A DNA stretch of 64,000 nucleotides. Source: Purshia tridentata (Eukaryota; Streptophyta; Magnoliopsida; Rosales; Rosaceae). Shown here in pieces: positions 36,826 through 50,400 of this stretch. Each line of letters opens with the position of its first letter. Position 1 is the first letter of the stretch. Where the stretch lies: positions 29,111 through 93,110 of the forward strand of contig QANT01001551.1 of assembly GCA_003254885.1 (NCBI GenBank), read 5' to 3'. The position numbers and the translations under genes are program-made. The notes under the pieces were generated by a model that worked only from the letters and a program-made list of their open reading frames with translations, did no database searches and was not told where the DNA came from.

Positions 36826-39340
36826 TATACAAGAATGGCCTTTCAAGGAAGTTTTTGTACAATTCTTCATTCAGCAAAGACCAGAACTGAAGAATTCTTC
36901 TTTTCTTTCTTCACTGGAGCTACCCTTTAACATTTTCTGTACCTGCATTTATGGGTACTTGGCCATTTGATTTCTGATAATAGATTCATTGGAGGTTTGA
37001 GCAGAGCCTATAAATATGACATTTTTCCTTGCGGCTCTCTAATGGTAAGGGAGTTCAACCTTGGATGCAAGTTGCAAGCTATTTGGAAATATGTCTGAAT
37101 TTGGAGTGCAAACTGTGAAAATATGAAAAATATAAAGAGGTGCAGTGACGCTTATTATCAGAGAAAAGTCAGCAGATGATATATTGACAACCACAAGCAG
37201 GAAAATGTTTAAATTTTATGAGCGCGGGCAAAGGTGAAATAGCTAATTGGTATATAAAGCATTCTCTATGAAGATTATCAAAAGCCTCTAATAAGGGAAT
37301 GTATATCTGCTTGGACTTCTTTTCCACGAAATATTTGGAAGGAAATCGCTTGCATGTTTATACTGTGATCTATTTAAGTAGATTCAGCGCCCTGTTCTCG
37401 ATCATCATTGGTAACTAATGTCCGTAAAGTGAGATTGTATGCTTTTAGTGAAGTGAAATGAAATTGCTGCTCTAAGCGACAAACATAGTACTCTTGACTA
37501 ACAGTAAAAACGTGAGATATCATCAAGCTAGAGTTCCATTGATCATCAGAAACCAATCCAATCTAACTCAAGTTTGTTCAGTATCTATTAATTAAGTAGG
37601 CTTCAGCCTGACATGCTTATAGGAGCTGCAGGTTTGGATGAAGAAATTAAAAAGAAGCTACATCAGGTACATGTTTTGATCGACAACATAAATAATGAAT
37701 AGTTACGAGTCACTATGCCGCTATGGGTATATCAGCAATTCAGCAAATGTGTCGTTGTATGGGCCACGATGGATTTTGATGGATCCCCAGTAAATACCTT
37801 GGAACAATCTGCAAGTGAAGTGAAAAATGGTGTAATGACATCAATTTAAAGTCCAAGGAGAAGATCATAACCTACAACTACAAAGCCCATGCATCTCAAG
37901 CAGACTACAAGTACTGTTATGTAACAACTATTGAAAGAAACAGAGGTGTTACGAAACCACCATTATGCTACTACCTATAACAAGGAAAGTAAAGCAGAAT
38001 GCTTTTGATTTAACTGAGGTAAAAGGAATTGTCACCTAAAAGTGTTAAAACTTTGCATCTTATGTATTAGCAACAGATGAGACTTTAAATTTATAGTTAA
38101 AGATGACAAAATCCAGATAATTAACATAGAATCTAAGAGATGTCATGGCAGTCAAAAGCAAAACTGATTGTGGGGCACTTACAAATCATTTTCTGCAGTT
38201 ACGAATGACAGATTGACTTCTTTTCCACTACCATCATTCAAACCTCTTTCTGAACTCAATACATAACCTAGATTGGGATTTATGTACAGTTCAACAAAAA
38301 TAATGCAATACCATTGCCACTGTACCTCTGAGAGCAAAAATAATACAAGATATTATATTACTGGGTGCCAAAAAACCGACAGTGAACAGTCTCGGTCCAC
38401 AAAAAATTTTAGCCAAAGAGAAAATTGGTCGGAACACAATGAAAATGAAAAGAAATATAGTCAACTAGTAGCCTTGGTCAAAATTTCTGAAAGATTTCTC
38501 CATTGGATCACATTTTTACAACCCTACACTTCCAAATCCCACAAATTTAAAATTGCCTTAAGATCCACAGGGTTGCAAAGAAATAGTCATAAATTTGCTC
38601 TAGCAATACTAAACAATGTAGCAGAAATAACAGTTGTAGATCAGAATCGAAATATTATGAAAATTGAGAGGACACAGCAAATATGATATGCCAATGGAAT
38701 TGTTCCCATCAAAATCCATACAAGAAATTTTTAATTCATACCATATGAAGGACAGCTAACTGGCATTTGGTTATTTGATTTTGATAAAAAAGTATAATTT
38801 ATTAATACAAAAAGAATAACAGAACATATTAAGAATGCACTCAATGCCTCAAGGTAGACTAGGACCAGACCTCCTTCTGCTAGGTAACTGGGAACAGATA
38901 TATACATTTACTGAGGAGAGTTTTGTTACATTGGAAGATACATACAAAACCCAAAATGACACCTCATAATTACTAAGAACCCTTTCCCATGCCTGTCAGG
39001 ATCATGATTACCAATCAAGCAAGCTTACAGGTTGAATTCCAAGGGTTAGCTTCAACAAACTTGCTCAAGAGAAAACTGTATCACATACGACAAACCAACT
39101 CCAACTACGGAAATCCCCAGAAGCTGCTATAAAGCCTTGCCAAATATGACAAGCTTAAATTAAACTGTTGTTGCACTTGCACATATAAAGGCCAACAGCA
39201 ATCAATTAATTAAACTTCAAAATTCCAATTGGATGACTCAGAAAATCAATTATGAACCAAAAATGCAATGACATCATCAAAATAAATGAGTGTTAAGCTC
39301 AAGAAGCATACTCACCTAAACTTAAATGTGTAGAGATTAT
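36826..39340. other. intergenic between convergent PPR and LUX-like genes
   Basis: 2.5 kb, AT-rich. The PPR 3' UTR is at the left and the LUX-like 3' UTR at the right; a long or spliced LUX 3' UTR is possible. The longest ORF (38273-38686, +) has no protein-like composition. No repeat or RNA gene is recognised. Confidence 0.45.
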
Positions 39341-40297
39341 TCATTTATCACTAGAAGTAGCATGTGGGTACGAAATCATCGACCCGAACTTCTTCCCAGA
39401 CCAATCTTGCTGCTGCTGCAACATATTGTACGAATGGTGGTGCGACTCGAAGCCATGGTACCCACCCCCCATGTGTCCGTGCATCATCGGCACAGGCATC
39501 ATCGGCGGCGGGTACGGCATCGGAATCGAAAGCGGCAACTGCCCATTTCCGTGCCGACCCTGACCGCCACCGGACTCATGCAAGCTCTGCGGCACGGGAG
39601 TCGACGCGAAGAGCTGGTCCGACGACGACGGTCCCTCGTTCGACAACCCCTGCATACGCTTCAAGTAAAGCCGGTACTTCTGCAAGTGGCTCGCTACATT
39701 CTCTCTCGTCAAGCCCTCAACGTTCATCAGCTGCATAATGGTTTTGGGCACCGCGTTCTTGATCCCCAGGTGGGCCACCACGTCCACGAACCGCTTGTGC
39801 AGCTGCGGGGTCCACACGAGCCGGGGCCGCTTGAGGGTCCGAGCCGACGGGTCGTCCGCCGAATTCTCGGGTCGGAGAGCCGAATCGGCCTCCTCCGCGC
39901 CGGAATCGATCTTTCTCAATTTTCTCGAATCGGATCCGGCCGCCGCGTATCTCTCCGTTTCGTCGAGTTCGACGACCATCGGCTGCTCATCGCTGCGGTT
40001 GTTGTTCTCGTCGAACGACTTGTAATTATTGGACGAGAAGGCCTGCGATGAGTGGGCCCCGCCGCGGAGCGTGGAGACCGTCTTCTGCGACGCGCGGTTG
40101 ACGTCTACGACTGTACGGCAGGGCTCGGGGGTTATACTGAAAGCGGACGCTAGCTCAATTGGGATCAACGGCTGAGATAACGGCGTGAGATCGTCGGCGC
40201 TCGGAAGCCCCGCCTCCCACTCCAAAACTCGCTCTTCGTCACCGTCACCGCCACTTCCACCTCCTTCGTACTCGCTCATCCTCACCTCCTCACCCAT
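39341..40297 (-). CDS. LUX: LUX ARRHYTHMO/PCL1-like GARP transcription factor
   Basis: DNA-binding subunit of the evening complex (with ELF3 and ELF4), which represses genes at dusk in the circadian clock. Single exon, 318 residues, against about 323 in Arabidopsis. The start at 40297 gives [11 protein letters not shown], the family N-terminus; an upstream in-frame ATG (40321) would add eight residues. An acidic region with [20 protein letters not shown] and [20 protein letters not shown] follows. The GARP/Myb-like domain spans about residues 159-215: [20 protein letters not shown], then [20 protein letters not shown] and [20 protein letters not shown], with the SHLQKYR DNA-contact helix intact. 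The His/Met/Pro-rich tail ends near [11 protein letters not shown], also typical of LUX. Both LUX and its paralogue BOA/NOX are candidates; length and N-terminus favour LUX. Upstream sequence carries an evening element and LUX-type sites. Confidence 0.94.
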   Translation of the reverse strand: MGEEVRMSEYEGGGSGGDGDEERVLEWEAGLPSADDLTPLSQPLIPIELASAFSITPEPCRTVVDVNRASQKTVSTLRGGAHSSQAFSSNNYKSFDENNNRSDEQPMVVELDETERYAAAGSDSRKLRKIDSGAEEADSALRPENSADDPSARTLKRPRLVWTPQLHKRFVDVVAHLGIKNAVPKTIMQLMNVEGLTRENVASHLQKYRLYLKRMQGLSNEGPSSSDQLFASTPVPQSLHESGGGQGRHGNGQLPLSIPMPYPPPMMPVPMMHGHMGGGYHGFESHHHSYNMLQQQQDWSGKKFGSMISYPHATSSDK

Positions 40298-40389
40298 TGC
40301 AAACCCTAAACAGCTGAACAAGCTCTATCTTCTTCTTCTTCCTTTTTTTGTCTTTTTTTAGGTCATTATCATCGGCGAGTTCGGTGAGG

Positions 40390-40395
40390 GATTCG
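40390..40395 (+). promoter_or_regulatory. LUX-binding-site-like GATTCG
   Basis: GATTCG matches the LUX binding consensus GATWCG. It lies 93 bp upstream of the LUX-like ATG, probably in the 5' leader. Confidence 0.4.
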
Positions 40396-40484
40396 GATCA
40401 TGTCGTTATCGGATCGAATTGAGAGAGAAAACAGGGGAGAAGGAAAGACTGAGAAGAAGTAAATCGAAATTCATATATGTTGGT

Positions 40485-40504
40485 AGATATTTTCGTGAGA
40501 TTCG
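40485..40504. promoter_or_regulatory. evening element next to a LUX-binding-like site
   Basis: AGATATTTT at 40485-40493 is the exact complement of the evening element AAAATATCT, bound by CCA1/LHY/RVE proteins. Five bases away lies GATTCG (40499-40504), a match to the LUX consensus GATWCG. Both are about 190-210 bp upstream of the LUX-like start. In Arabidopsis, LUX is controlled by CCA1/LHY through an evening element and binds its own promoter, so the pair fits autoregulation. Confidence 0.65.
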
Positions 40505-41044
40505 GAGGTGTGGGTTGGAACTTTCAGACTTTCAGGGGGTGTTTGGGAAATGAGAAATGTTGCGCTTTGGCGATGAAAAAGCCAGGAAAAAGTGCAATAT
40601 CTCGTGCCAACGTGGACGACTTAGCCAGATATTTTTGATCTTCCAAATAACTCGCCCTTTTGCATTCGCTACCCTACTCGCTCAGCGCTTACTCGCAGTA
40701 TTATTTTCACACGTGTTTGAATCCTCCAATCGGGTTCGAGCTCAGTGTGGTTTATCCGATTTGAAATGACCGAATACCCATTGATATTAGAATCAATTGA
40801 AAGTGTGTCATTTGCTGGGAGTGGCCAGGTCAGGAAAGTACATACGCTTTTTCAGGGCTTTTTGGTAATTGAGTGCGAATAAATTTTAAAGAGCCGACTT
40901 TGACGCTTGGTCTTTTCACATATGTACGAGCTTAAAAGTTTTGGACTTTATGGTTATTACTTTAAAGTGGATGGACCAATGGGAAAAGAGATAGGTTGGT
41001 GAACAGCTGTATGTAATCTGTGTGCGATATTCATACTTGGAAAT

Positions 41045-41127
41045 TTGGAAGATGATGACGCTATCACTCTAGACGCACACGATTTCCAGGACTTAATCGT
41101 ACGGCGCAGAACCGAGGAGGTAAAAAG
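41045..41127 (+). other. orphan exon-like fragment
   Basis: A ~27-codon open stretch with protein-like composition (EDDDAITLDAHDFQDL, then IVRRRTEEVK) that ends at a near-perfect GTAAGT donor (41128-41133). There is no ATG in frame (it opens at TTG), and no acceptor-linked continuation was found. The surroundings are AT-rich and non-coding. It may be a relic or transposed exon. Unrecognised. Confidence 0.25.
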
Positions 41128-42051
41128 TAAGTGTAGCACCTTCCTTTTGAATTTTATATTGGAGTTGCCAAATGTTAGCTATAAACTTTGGCACCACATG
41201 ATTTGTTCAGGAAAAATCCATATGATTTGTTTAGATGTGTCTGGATATCACATTCCAATACATATAATATGTTATATCATATAGTTTATTAATCAACCTA
41301 TGCAACCAGTAACACTAACCCATCTTACTAATATCATTTTTAATCTGAGAGGATATTTGAACTTAAAATATCTTTAATTTTGTTGAGAAAAATAACATTA
41401 GATCATTAATTTTAGCATGACAAAAAATTAAATTGGGTAATCAATTTAGAGTTTAGATTTGTGTGGTTTTCTCAGGTGACCATTTGTAGTTACTAGTTGG
41501 GTTGCAATGTTGCATCTTCAAGATTTAAGACTTGTTTGGTAGTATTTAAAGATGAAACCCTTCTATTTAATTATGTTTGTAGGTATCACTTTTGCTTTTT
41601 ATTACAAGTGCATCAATTTTTTTATTAAAAACTCCAAATGCTTCTTACATATTCATTTATAAGCATTTCCTAAAGAAAACCTTTTTAGTTGTTTCTCCAT
41701 AGAGCACTTGAAGAGCTTTTGTTCCCTCAAACAACACTTTTAGTTCAAAGCACTTCACAACATTCAATGATTAATGGGCTTTGTGTTTATACTGGTCCAG
41801 CTAGATTTTCGTTATGCAATTTCCAGTCCAAACTCTCAAGCCCAAGTTTAGTTGTATCTGTGGGTTTATAAATTGAACATAGAATCTTCAATATGACGCA
41901 ATCCTCCTCCACTAGTGGGCTTATAGGCCTTTCAATGATATCACGATCATCCCAATAGAAACTTGAACAGAACACAGTACAATGGTGTATTGGATTAGTA
42001 CCGTAGAGTTTACCCCCTCACACATTACTGAGGCTGTTTTGGCACTGCAGA

Positions 42052-42079
42052 AGAGAGAGAGAGAGAGAGAGAGAGAAGT
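42052..42079. repeat. (GA)n microsatellite in 5' leader
   Basis: Thirteen to fourteen AG units, ending within 10 bp of the ATG at 42088. GA repeats of this kind in plant leaders can bind BPC/GAGA factors. Confidence 0.75.
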
Positions 42080-42087
42080 GGTAGCAA

Positions 42088-42729
42088 ATGGGCATGGCTA
42101 CCACATCCATATCTCTATCCCCACCAACTTTTCCTTCTATTCTTAGGCCAAGCCATTGCCAATTCCTTAGAACCCAGAAAACATCTTTGCCTTTGGCTTC
42201 ACCAACCGGAACCTCAACCAAAAGGACCCTAATTTTCCACACCCCACATGATAATATCAACCAAAGAAGCACCCCAATTTGGCAAATCTATGCCACCTCT
42301 GGTGAGACTCTGCCTTTAGACGCCAACCCAATTGAGACTTCCCAGCAGATAGTGTCCACTAGTGAGGATGGTGTGTCTATCATCATTTCTGTTCTTCTTT
42401 TCATTGCCTTTGTTGGTCTGTCCATTCTCACCATTGGGGTAATTAAGCTCAAGAAATTGCCTTTCTCAAACCATGTTCATGTTCCTTTTTAATTGTACAA
42501 GTTGATAAATTTGTTGTGGGTTTTGGAAGCTGTTGCTGAATTTGGGTTGTTTTGGATCCAGGTTATCTATCTAGCAGTGACAGATTACTTGCAGAAGAGG
42601 GAGAGAGAGAAGCTTGAAAAAGATGAGGCAGCTAACAAGAAGAGTGGAAAGAAAAAGAGGGTGAGAACAAGAGCTGGGCCAAAGGGATTTGGGCAAAAGG
42701 TTGATTATGAAGAAGAATCAGATGACTAA
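42088..42729 (+). CDS. small predicted plastid membrane protein, unknown function
   Basis: Two exons (42088-42438 and 42562-42729) splice in frame to 172 residues. The first ~60 residues are Ser/Thr/Pro-rich with few acidic residues and look like a chloroplast transit peptide. A single strongly hydrophobic segment spans about residues 95-127 (SIIISVLLFIAFVGLSILTI continuing over the exon junction into VIYLAVTDYL). A highly charged tail follows (QKREREKLEKDEAANKKSGK, then RVRTRAGPKGFGQK), ending in acidic YEEESDD. A second ATG at codon 3 is also possible. The layout suggests a one-pass envelope or thylakoid protein with a soluble basic tail. I do not recognise a named family and assign no function. 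Confidence 0.75.
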
Positions 42730-44476
42730 AATGCTTCAACTCCCTGTAAGCTTTTCAATATTTTTTTGTAACACTCTTATCAACCTGTATTATCAAGTTT
42801 TCACTTTTCAGTGATTTTTTGCTTCCATTTGGATATAAAGTGACTGAAGAGGAAAGAGCAAAATTCCATTGAATGGGTTTAATTCTGTAACATTTCAGTT
42901 TGATCCTCAAAATAAGTTTGGGCTACTTACGGGTTTGGACAAGTCACCCCGATACCATCTCGATTATGTATGCTCATCAAAATTTGGTTTTCTATCTTCC
43001 TATTGCATTTTGGAATTTTTTTCTGGTCCAAGAAATATTTGGATTTAGACTGTTCAGATTCTTAAATTATGAAAAATGGTTACTAAAACCAAACAAACAT
43101 TAACCAAAGATCGATGGATTTGGTAAGAATCCAATTAAAACACGACCCTAATATAAATTTCCGGCGGGTTTACTTGTGAATGTGTAAGCATAAATGGTCG
43201 GTCGGTTTTTAGTGGCAATTGCACAAGAATCTAAATGCGTAGCTTTTGAGTTCAAAATTCCATACGCAAGAACAAATTTACATGTTGAAAATATTGAGAA
43301 AATAGAACAAACCCATTAAGATGAATATAAATTCAATCTCTTATTTTTAAAAAATAAAAATAAAAAAATTTGAGAAGAAGAGAACTGATGAAGCACAAAA
43401 AAAGACAAGATGATTTGAGACAAGGGTCCAAAACACGTGGTTTTTCTCTAAAATATTATAAATTAAAAAAAGATTGGATCATCACTTTATAAAACCACGA
43501 TGATCAACATGTGTTACAGTTGCAATTTTTTAAAAATACAATGTATCATATCATAACAGAAAAAAAAAAAAAAAAAAAAAGNAAAAAAAAAAAAAAAAAA
43601 AAGGGTTTTGGACTTGATTTGAAAAGGCCAGACAGAAAATGTACGAAGTAGAGTCCAAGTCCAGACTAAAAAATTTAAAAAAAGTTGGCCCAAAAAAGAG
43701 AGTAGACCCGTAGGAGTCAAGACTACAGAGCAATCAAGTGATTCGAGATGGGACCAAGAACACTAAAAATACAAGTGTTTGGGAATTGGGACTACTTTCT
43801 GATTCATGGAATGGAGGAAATATCACTCCCCAAAAGATAGGGTTAAGCAAGTAACCAACATTGTAAGGAAAAAAAGAGCTTGTGATGCAGTAAGAAGTGG
43901 AACAGAGGAAGTTCACCACCCGAAAGAAGGAGCTTGTGATGAAGTAAGAAACAGCATTTAAATACATAGGAGGATATTATATAAGCCTTGGAACATTATA
44001 CTTAATGGCGTTGAAAACTGTACTTTATGTGATTAAGAAAAACAAAGTCATTACCATACATTTTAAAAAACTGTGGCCTCGCCTAATCATAACAGCTCTC
44101 CACATGGCAACATTTTTGTACAGTCACGTCTCGTCGACATATAAACTACCTCACCATTAATCATTTTTACATCCTTAAGAAAAAAACTTGTAGTATAGTC
44201 ATTTATCTCCTCTGCAGGGGCATCAGGTGTGTTCAACATCTGAACCTCAGCTAAGCTCGACTCTATGTATAAACTTTAAACTACACAATGTACAGTTTTC
44301 CAGTACAAGCCCAACAACTTTATTACTTCCAACCCTGCCTCATACCTGTCTCTTTGAAAAGATAGGTCGAGTCAGTCATAGCTCTAATACGCGGGAGAGA
44401 GATGACGACGAACAACGAAGAGAGGGAAACACACACTAGCCTCAGTTAGCTGTACAAACAACTTTCCTTCCTACAC
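42730..44476. other. intergenic between convergent small-protein and PUM genes
   Basis: AT-rich with no gene. A ~40-bp poly-A tract at 43560-43601 contains one undetermined base (43582), probably an assembly weak point. A short repeat, GAGCTTGTGATG followed by (C/A)AGTAAGAA, recurs at about 43877 and 43930. Confidence 0.5.
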
Positions 44477-47400
44477 CTACACAGGGTGTGGAGACTGAGC
44501 GGCAATTCTCCTTTCTGCAACCATTTAAGTAAAAACCAGTAAGAAAGGCATTTATAGAGAATTAATCATGCCATTGTATTATCTTCAACTCTTGACTGTA
44601 TAAAAAAGAGAAGGCAAAGAAAAGAGTGAGTACCCCCAGCAGCAACAAGTTTTTCTACACGAGCAACAATATGCTTCCCGTAAGTGTATTTCTTCAATGC
44701 ATTCAAATGAACTTTAATTCGTGAAAGAATCAGTTCACGTTGTTGGTCATCACAAGTCTCCAAAACTTTTTGTACAACATAGTTCGCAAACTGATCCTTC
44801 ATCATTGCCTGTATATAAAAGCAGTCAATCACTGGGAAAAAAGGACAATATGCCGGGTTGAGAGGATACATATCCAAGATATACGAGAAGAATGATATCA
44901 CATATATTTATGCAAATAGAATCCACAATATCCACAAAAATATTAGTCCACCTAACATGCAGACAAAAACCGGAAGATGAATTCTGCAGAAAAAGGACTT
45001 TTAAGTTATTGCAAAAGGCAAGGTTATACCAATGTGTTTAATATCAAACGGCAAGAACATATTCCAGAATTCAATTAATGGAACCCAAAGTGTTAAAAAA
45101 CATTGCTTACAAAGCACAAAAGGTCTAACCTATATCAAGGGTCCCCATGATGATACTGTATACAAATTTAAAATTTGTTTCCTGTTCAACAAAAACTTCC
45201 TCCACATATGTCACACTTCTAATAATTATCCTTATTAGAGAAACAATGAGTCCATGATTTTGTTTCCAACACATTAGAGTTTGTAATAAGTACATGGAGA
45301 TGTGACAAACCTGAAGAGGCTCATTTTCATCAGTAGTGCCAAGCATCTCATTCACTAGTAACTCACGTTCAGCAGGACCGCCAAAAGTTAAACACTTCTC
45401 TACAACATTTGAGGCAAACTTCTGTTGACTCATTTGGACTATCTTCCCAGCTAATTCCTTTATGATAGCCGAACGCTCATGAGCTTTTCCATGCTCCAGC
45501 ACATGCTGTTAGAAAGGTAGGAAAGCAATTGGACAAAGAAGCATTAAAGAATGTCCACATATAAACTGAAATTGAATAAAAAACTTAGTTCAGAAGTCGT
45601 AAGCACAGCATAAGTAGAAGAAAATTATGTCATGCTAAGGTTTGTCAATTAATTATTCCACAAATATACGAATCCAAACTGCAAGTAAACTTCATCTGGC
45701 AAGGGGGGGTGAAGGAAAAGGTAAACTTCAACTGAAATGGAAAAAACACGAAACAGAAATTGTGTTGACGAAGATACGGTAATGGAACAGAAGAAAGAAA
45801 GGCAGTAGAGTAACTGACTGAGAAGTGTTCAGGACAATGTTTAGCATCAAATTTGAAAAACCATAATTACAAGAAAATAAGTATCCCCCAAATCAACAAA
45901 ATAACATGAAAGCTCATATCCTAATAAACAAAAGACAAATGTTACCGATATAAAAGTCCACAAAGGTGAGTGTTTTAGCACATAAGAGTCCTTTATTCAG
46001 GAAAGATTATGAACCTGAACAACATAATTGCCATACTGATCTTGTGCCAACATGCTAACAGCTCCTAAAATCTCATCCATAACCTTACTCTGTGTCTGCA
46101 GATCATTGCAGTGCTCAAGCACTCTCTGCCACATAAAAATATTGTTATAGATTGCACATTAGTTGTTAGTTCAAAAGAACTAATCACAATCAAAAAACAA
46201 AAAGAAGAAGAAAAAAAAGTATCTCAACCTGTATCACACGACACCCATATGGATGGGTGGAAAGGGTCACAACCTGATCAAAAAAGGTTGAGACAATAAA
46301 ATGAATGGCCTCTTCAGGGACACATTCAATACACTTCTGGATGACATGGTTCCCATTCTGATCACGTACGCAACGCATAACATGACCATCAAGTTCTTCA
46401 ACCATTTTGATCTTCTGGTCCAGATCAACAACTTCTATAGCCTGAACATTTTAATAAAAGCATATTACTACTAAAACCTACTGTAGGAACCCTGGTATAA
46501 CCGCATCAAGTTTAATGTACTAGTTATAAAATCAAATCATGAGCTCTGCCTGGTGGTTATTAGCAAGCCTTTATTATTGAAAAAAAAGGCAAAATAATGA
46601 AATTAATGGTTATACAAAAAGACAATATTATTTACTTTGGAAACGCAATTAAAAATGACTGGAGCATTTTCCATATGAGGTACACCAGCACTACAATTTC
46701 CAAATTAATATTTGTCATTAGGGAAAATTAAAACTTTTCCATTAACTGTAAAATTTAAAATCATACCACATTTAGGAGAATCTATAAAGATTGACCAGAA
46801 CGGGCAAATTTTATTCAGTGAAAATTAACAATGAAATATTATCATTATTTCCAGCAATACTGCCAGCACAAATGGTTGAACAGTCAATCATCAATATTTC
46901 AGAAGATGACAGATAGAGATCCATATTTAAAGAACACAGGTCACAACCTAGTAGCAGAAAAAGTACTTCAGTCACAAATTATTGGTACCTTCTGGATCAC
47001 CCGACAACCATACATTTGAAGGCTGAGTGTCAATACATGACCAAAAAGCTTGTTGGCCAATTCCCTTCTCTGAGATGGAAGTCCATGCTCAAAAAACTGA
47101 ATACAAACACCAATTGTTACCATTTAATATACATTAACAAGTACAAAAGCAAAAATAAAAGCATGTGTGCAAGAAATATGATTTACCTTTTGAATCACAT
47201 AATTACCAAACACATCAGTCATTAAAGCAAGAGCTTGAGGCATGATTTCCTGATAAACCATGTTTTTCTCTTCCGTAGTGGCTGTCTCAAGTTTTTGTTG
47301 AATAAACCGACTCCCATACTGATCAGCACTGCTCATACAAATGTAAAATTGTAATAACCAACTTTCTGATAAAATAAAATAAGATGGATGACAAGAAATT

Positions 47401-50400
47401 TATTAGCAGTTGATACCTGAATTCAACAACATGTCCTCCGATTTCTGAAAGTTCAAAAGACTTAGCTTTATTGCTCTTAAACTCTTCTAAGAGTGATGAC
47501 GCAAAGCTTTCATCTATGTTACATCCAGCATCCAGATGCCAGGGTCCCATGACACCCCCAGATAAATTCCTCATTCCAGAAGGAAAACACATATTAAGTT
47601 CATTGTGCCTCATAGGACTACTAGGTCCAACTGGAGAGTTAGGAATAACAGGACTTGCCATGGGACTTCCAGGATAAGACATGCCAACACCAAATGCAGG
47701 ATTTCCATAATAACCATGATGATTTGAACCACCAGACTTGCCCCCCAATGGAACACCATACTGTGACTTCTGAGGTGACAGCAAGGCTCCAAGATATGCC
47801 TTTTGAAGTTCAAGTAAATTCATATATGAATTTCCTAAGTAGTTCCTATCCACCGAGGGATCATTAAGAGTAGCAAGCTGCGCTGCAGCATACTCAGACG
47901 TCCTCAAGTATTGAAGATACATAGGATCAACAAAAGGTGACTGAAGACCACTGCCAGCAATCGGACTCCCTAATCTACCAAGATTATGTGATTCAGATGC
48001 AGCAGCTGCAAGGTTTGGTCCAGAAGCCAAACCTCCACCAAGCATTCTTGAATCCATCCCAGGAGCTCCCATAGCTGATGCTGCAGCAACATTTTCAAAC
48101 AAAGGTGGCAGATTACCAGTGCCAAGTTGGCTAGCAACCATGGACACCAATGCTGGATTCATTGAGTATCCACCTAAACCATAGTTAGAATATGATGAAT
48201 TTGTATTATCTACTTGTTGATACTGAGGATGCAAGCCAGCTCCACCATTGAGGTTGGAGTTAGGTGATCCTTTTAAGTATAAGTTGTTAGAAGAAACAGC
48301 TGGTTTTTGCAGTTCAACATGCCTATCAGAGGATGAGTTGCTCAGATCCAGCACTCCCCCATTGCTCTTACCCAAATCTGAGTATGAGCCTTTTGCTGAC
48401 TGTGGAACAGAAGGCATCTGCATATGCCCAGACTCAGACTTCTTTAGGTATGCAAGTTGCTTAGCATGATTCTCACCACCTTGCAGACCAAAGAGATAAT
48501 TCTGGTGATCATCAACATCCTGTTTAACATGTGATGGCAAATGGTTTTCATCATTTACTACACCATTGGTAGACAGGTTCATGGTGGAAAAAGCGGCTAC
48601 CAGATCTCCAGACTCATTGATTCCAGATGAGAGAGCATTGAAGGAGCTTGGACTAGAAATGCCTCTCTTTTCTGAAGCACCAACTCTTCCTCCTCCAATA
48701 GGTGTAAGGCATGGACTAGGAGCCCTAGCGACAAGTTGAGGATCAGGAGTGGTGCTTCTTGACAAGGAAGCACCTAGAGCTGCAGCATACGTGTATGAAG
48801 AAGGCGGGCCCATACTTTGGGCTGCAGACAAGCCCTGACCATTTGCTCCAGATCGCAGTCCATCAGAAGTCATCAAGTCACGGCGCATGTGAGCCAGGTC
48901 AGCTTCAGCAGAACCCATGGCCTCTACATTTTCATCAAATGCATTACGGCTGGCTGGACGAGAAGGAAGCCCAGAAACAGGAGTTGGACGCCCCATGTCA
49001 TCCTGCACAACCAAACTTTACATCATCAGCAAATAAGAGTAGCCAGATCAAACTACCCATATATATATAAAAATCATGCACCAGCACGACAGTTGTAAAC
49101 CATTTGATTGGACTCATTAAGTACAGAAAGCCGACTTCATATAGAGAATATTATTCCTGAGTAAATGTCATAAATACTTAAAAAGAAATCAATTACTCGT
49201 CAGAGAATTTTCAATTAACAGTAACCTCCTAGATATCCAATATCTCAAAGAGAAAACCAACTGTAGGTACAAAATCAATTTATTAACATATAAGGTAAAG
49301 AGTAGCGTTTAATACACTAACATTTTGGTCCTATCCAAAAGGGGCAAAGCAACTTGCATTCTCAATACAGGCACCACTTAGCAATATTTTTTTATCCCAG
49401 AAGTCGATATTCTCCTAACTTATACATTGTGTTAATCTCACAGAGCAATGGGAAGCAATATATGTCAGAACAGGCAATCCGACAAACAAATATAAAGTGT
49501 TACTCAAAGCTTTATCAACAAATACAAGCATACACTAAGAAAGCAAGGCTTCAGTAACACATGTACTAGATATCAAACATCGAGCACAACTATAGGCAAC
49601 AAATGTCAGCACAAGCTATTCGAGTAACAAATATAAAGCGTTACGCAAAGCATTATCAACAAATACAAGGACACACTAAGAAATCAGGGCTTCAGCAACA
49701 CGTGTACTAAATATCGAACATTGAGCACAACTATAGAAGCAATAAATGACAGAACAGGCAATTCAAGGAACAAATATAAAGTGTTACTCAAAGCATTGCC
49801 AACAAATACAAGCATAGACTACGAAAACAAGGCTTCAGTAACACGTGTACAAAATATCGAACAAAACACAGCTATAGAAGCAAATCACCTGAAAGATTTC
49901 AGCAAGGCTTTTTTGTTTGTTACCAAGTCCTAAACCTGGCAAACCAATCAGTCCATCAACACCCCATTCAGCTGAGCCACGTACTTTGTCCGGCTCGACC
50001 TCACTCTCTTGTTTCCTTGAATTAAAACCTGGCGGCATTGAAAACAATGATCTTCCACTAGCATCATCAGCCTTATTCACTTTCCTCCTGTCTCCAATCC
50101 CACCCAACACCGAACTCCCCCCTTTCATCCTTTGTGCAAACCTCCAATCCTCCTTTGACAGCAATGGAGGTGGAAGCCGCGGATTCAGATTCACATTCGA
50201 GTAATAGTATTGAAGATAAGCTGGATCAGACCTAAGCTCCTCTTCAGAGGCAAACCCATTTCCATTTTTAGCTCCAGGAAAGTCTAAAAAGGCGGCACCA
50301 GCACCGCCAACAGGGCCACCAGCAAACAATCCTCCCACTGCACTCAAAGAACCCTCCACAGTTGGAGGTGCTGATCCACTTCTATACATATGGAGCTCGC

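Larger units (their letters stand above)
40298..42087. other. intergenic; LUX promoter and spacer
   Basis: LUX-like and the small plastid gene diverge from here. The first ~450 bp carry the LUX leader and clock motifs. The rest is AT-rich. It includes an exon-like fragment at 41045-41127 and a (GA)n microsatellite at 42052-42079 in the probable leader of the small gene. Confidence 0.5.

Noticed and set aside
38273-38686. 137-codon plus-strand ORF in the PPR-LUX gap
   Set aside because: AT-rich composition, no recognisable motif, no promoter or splice context; consistent with chance.
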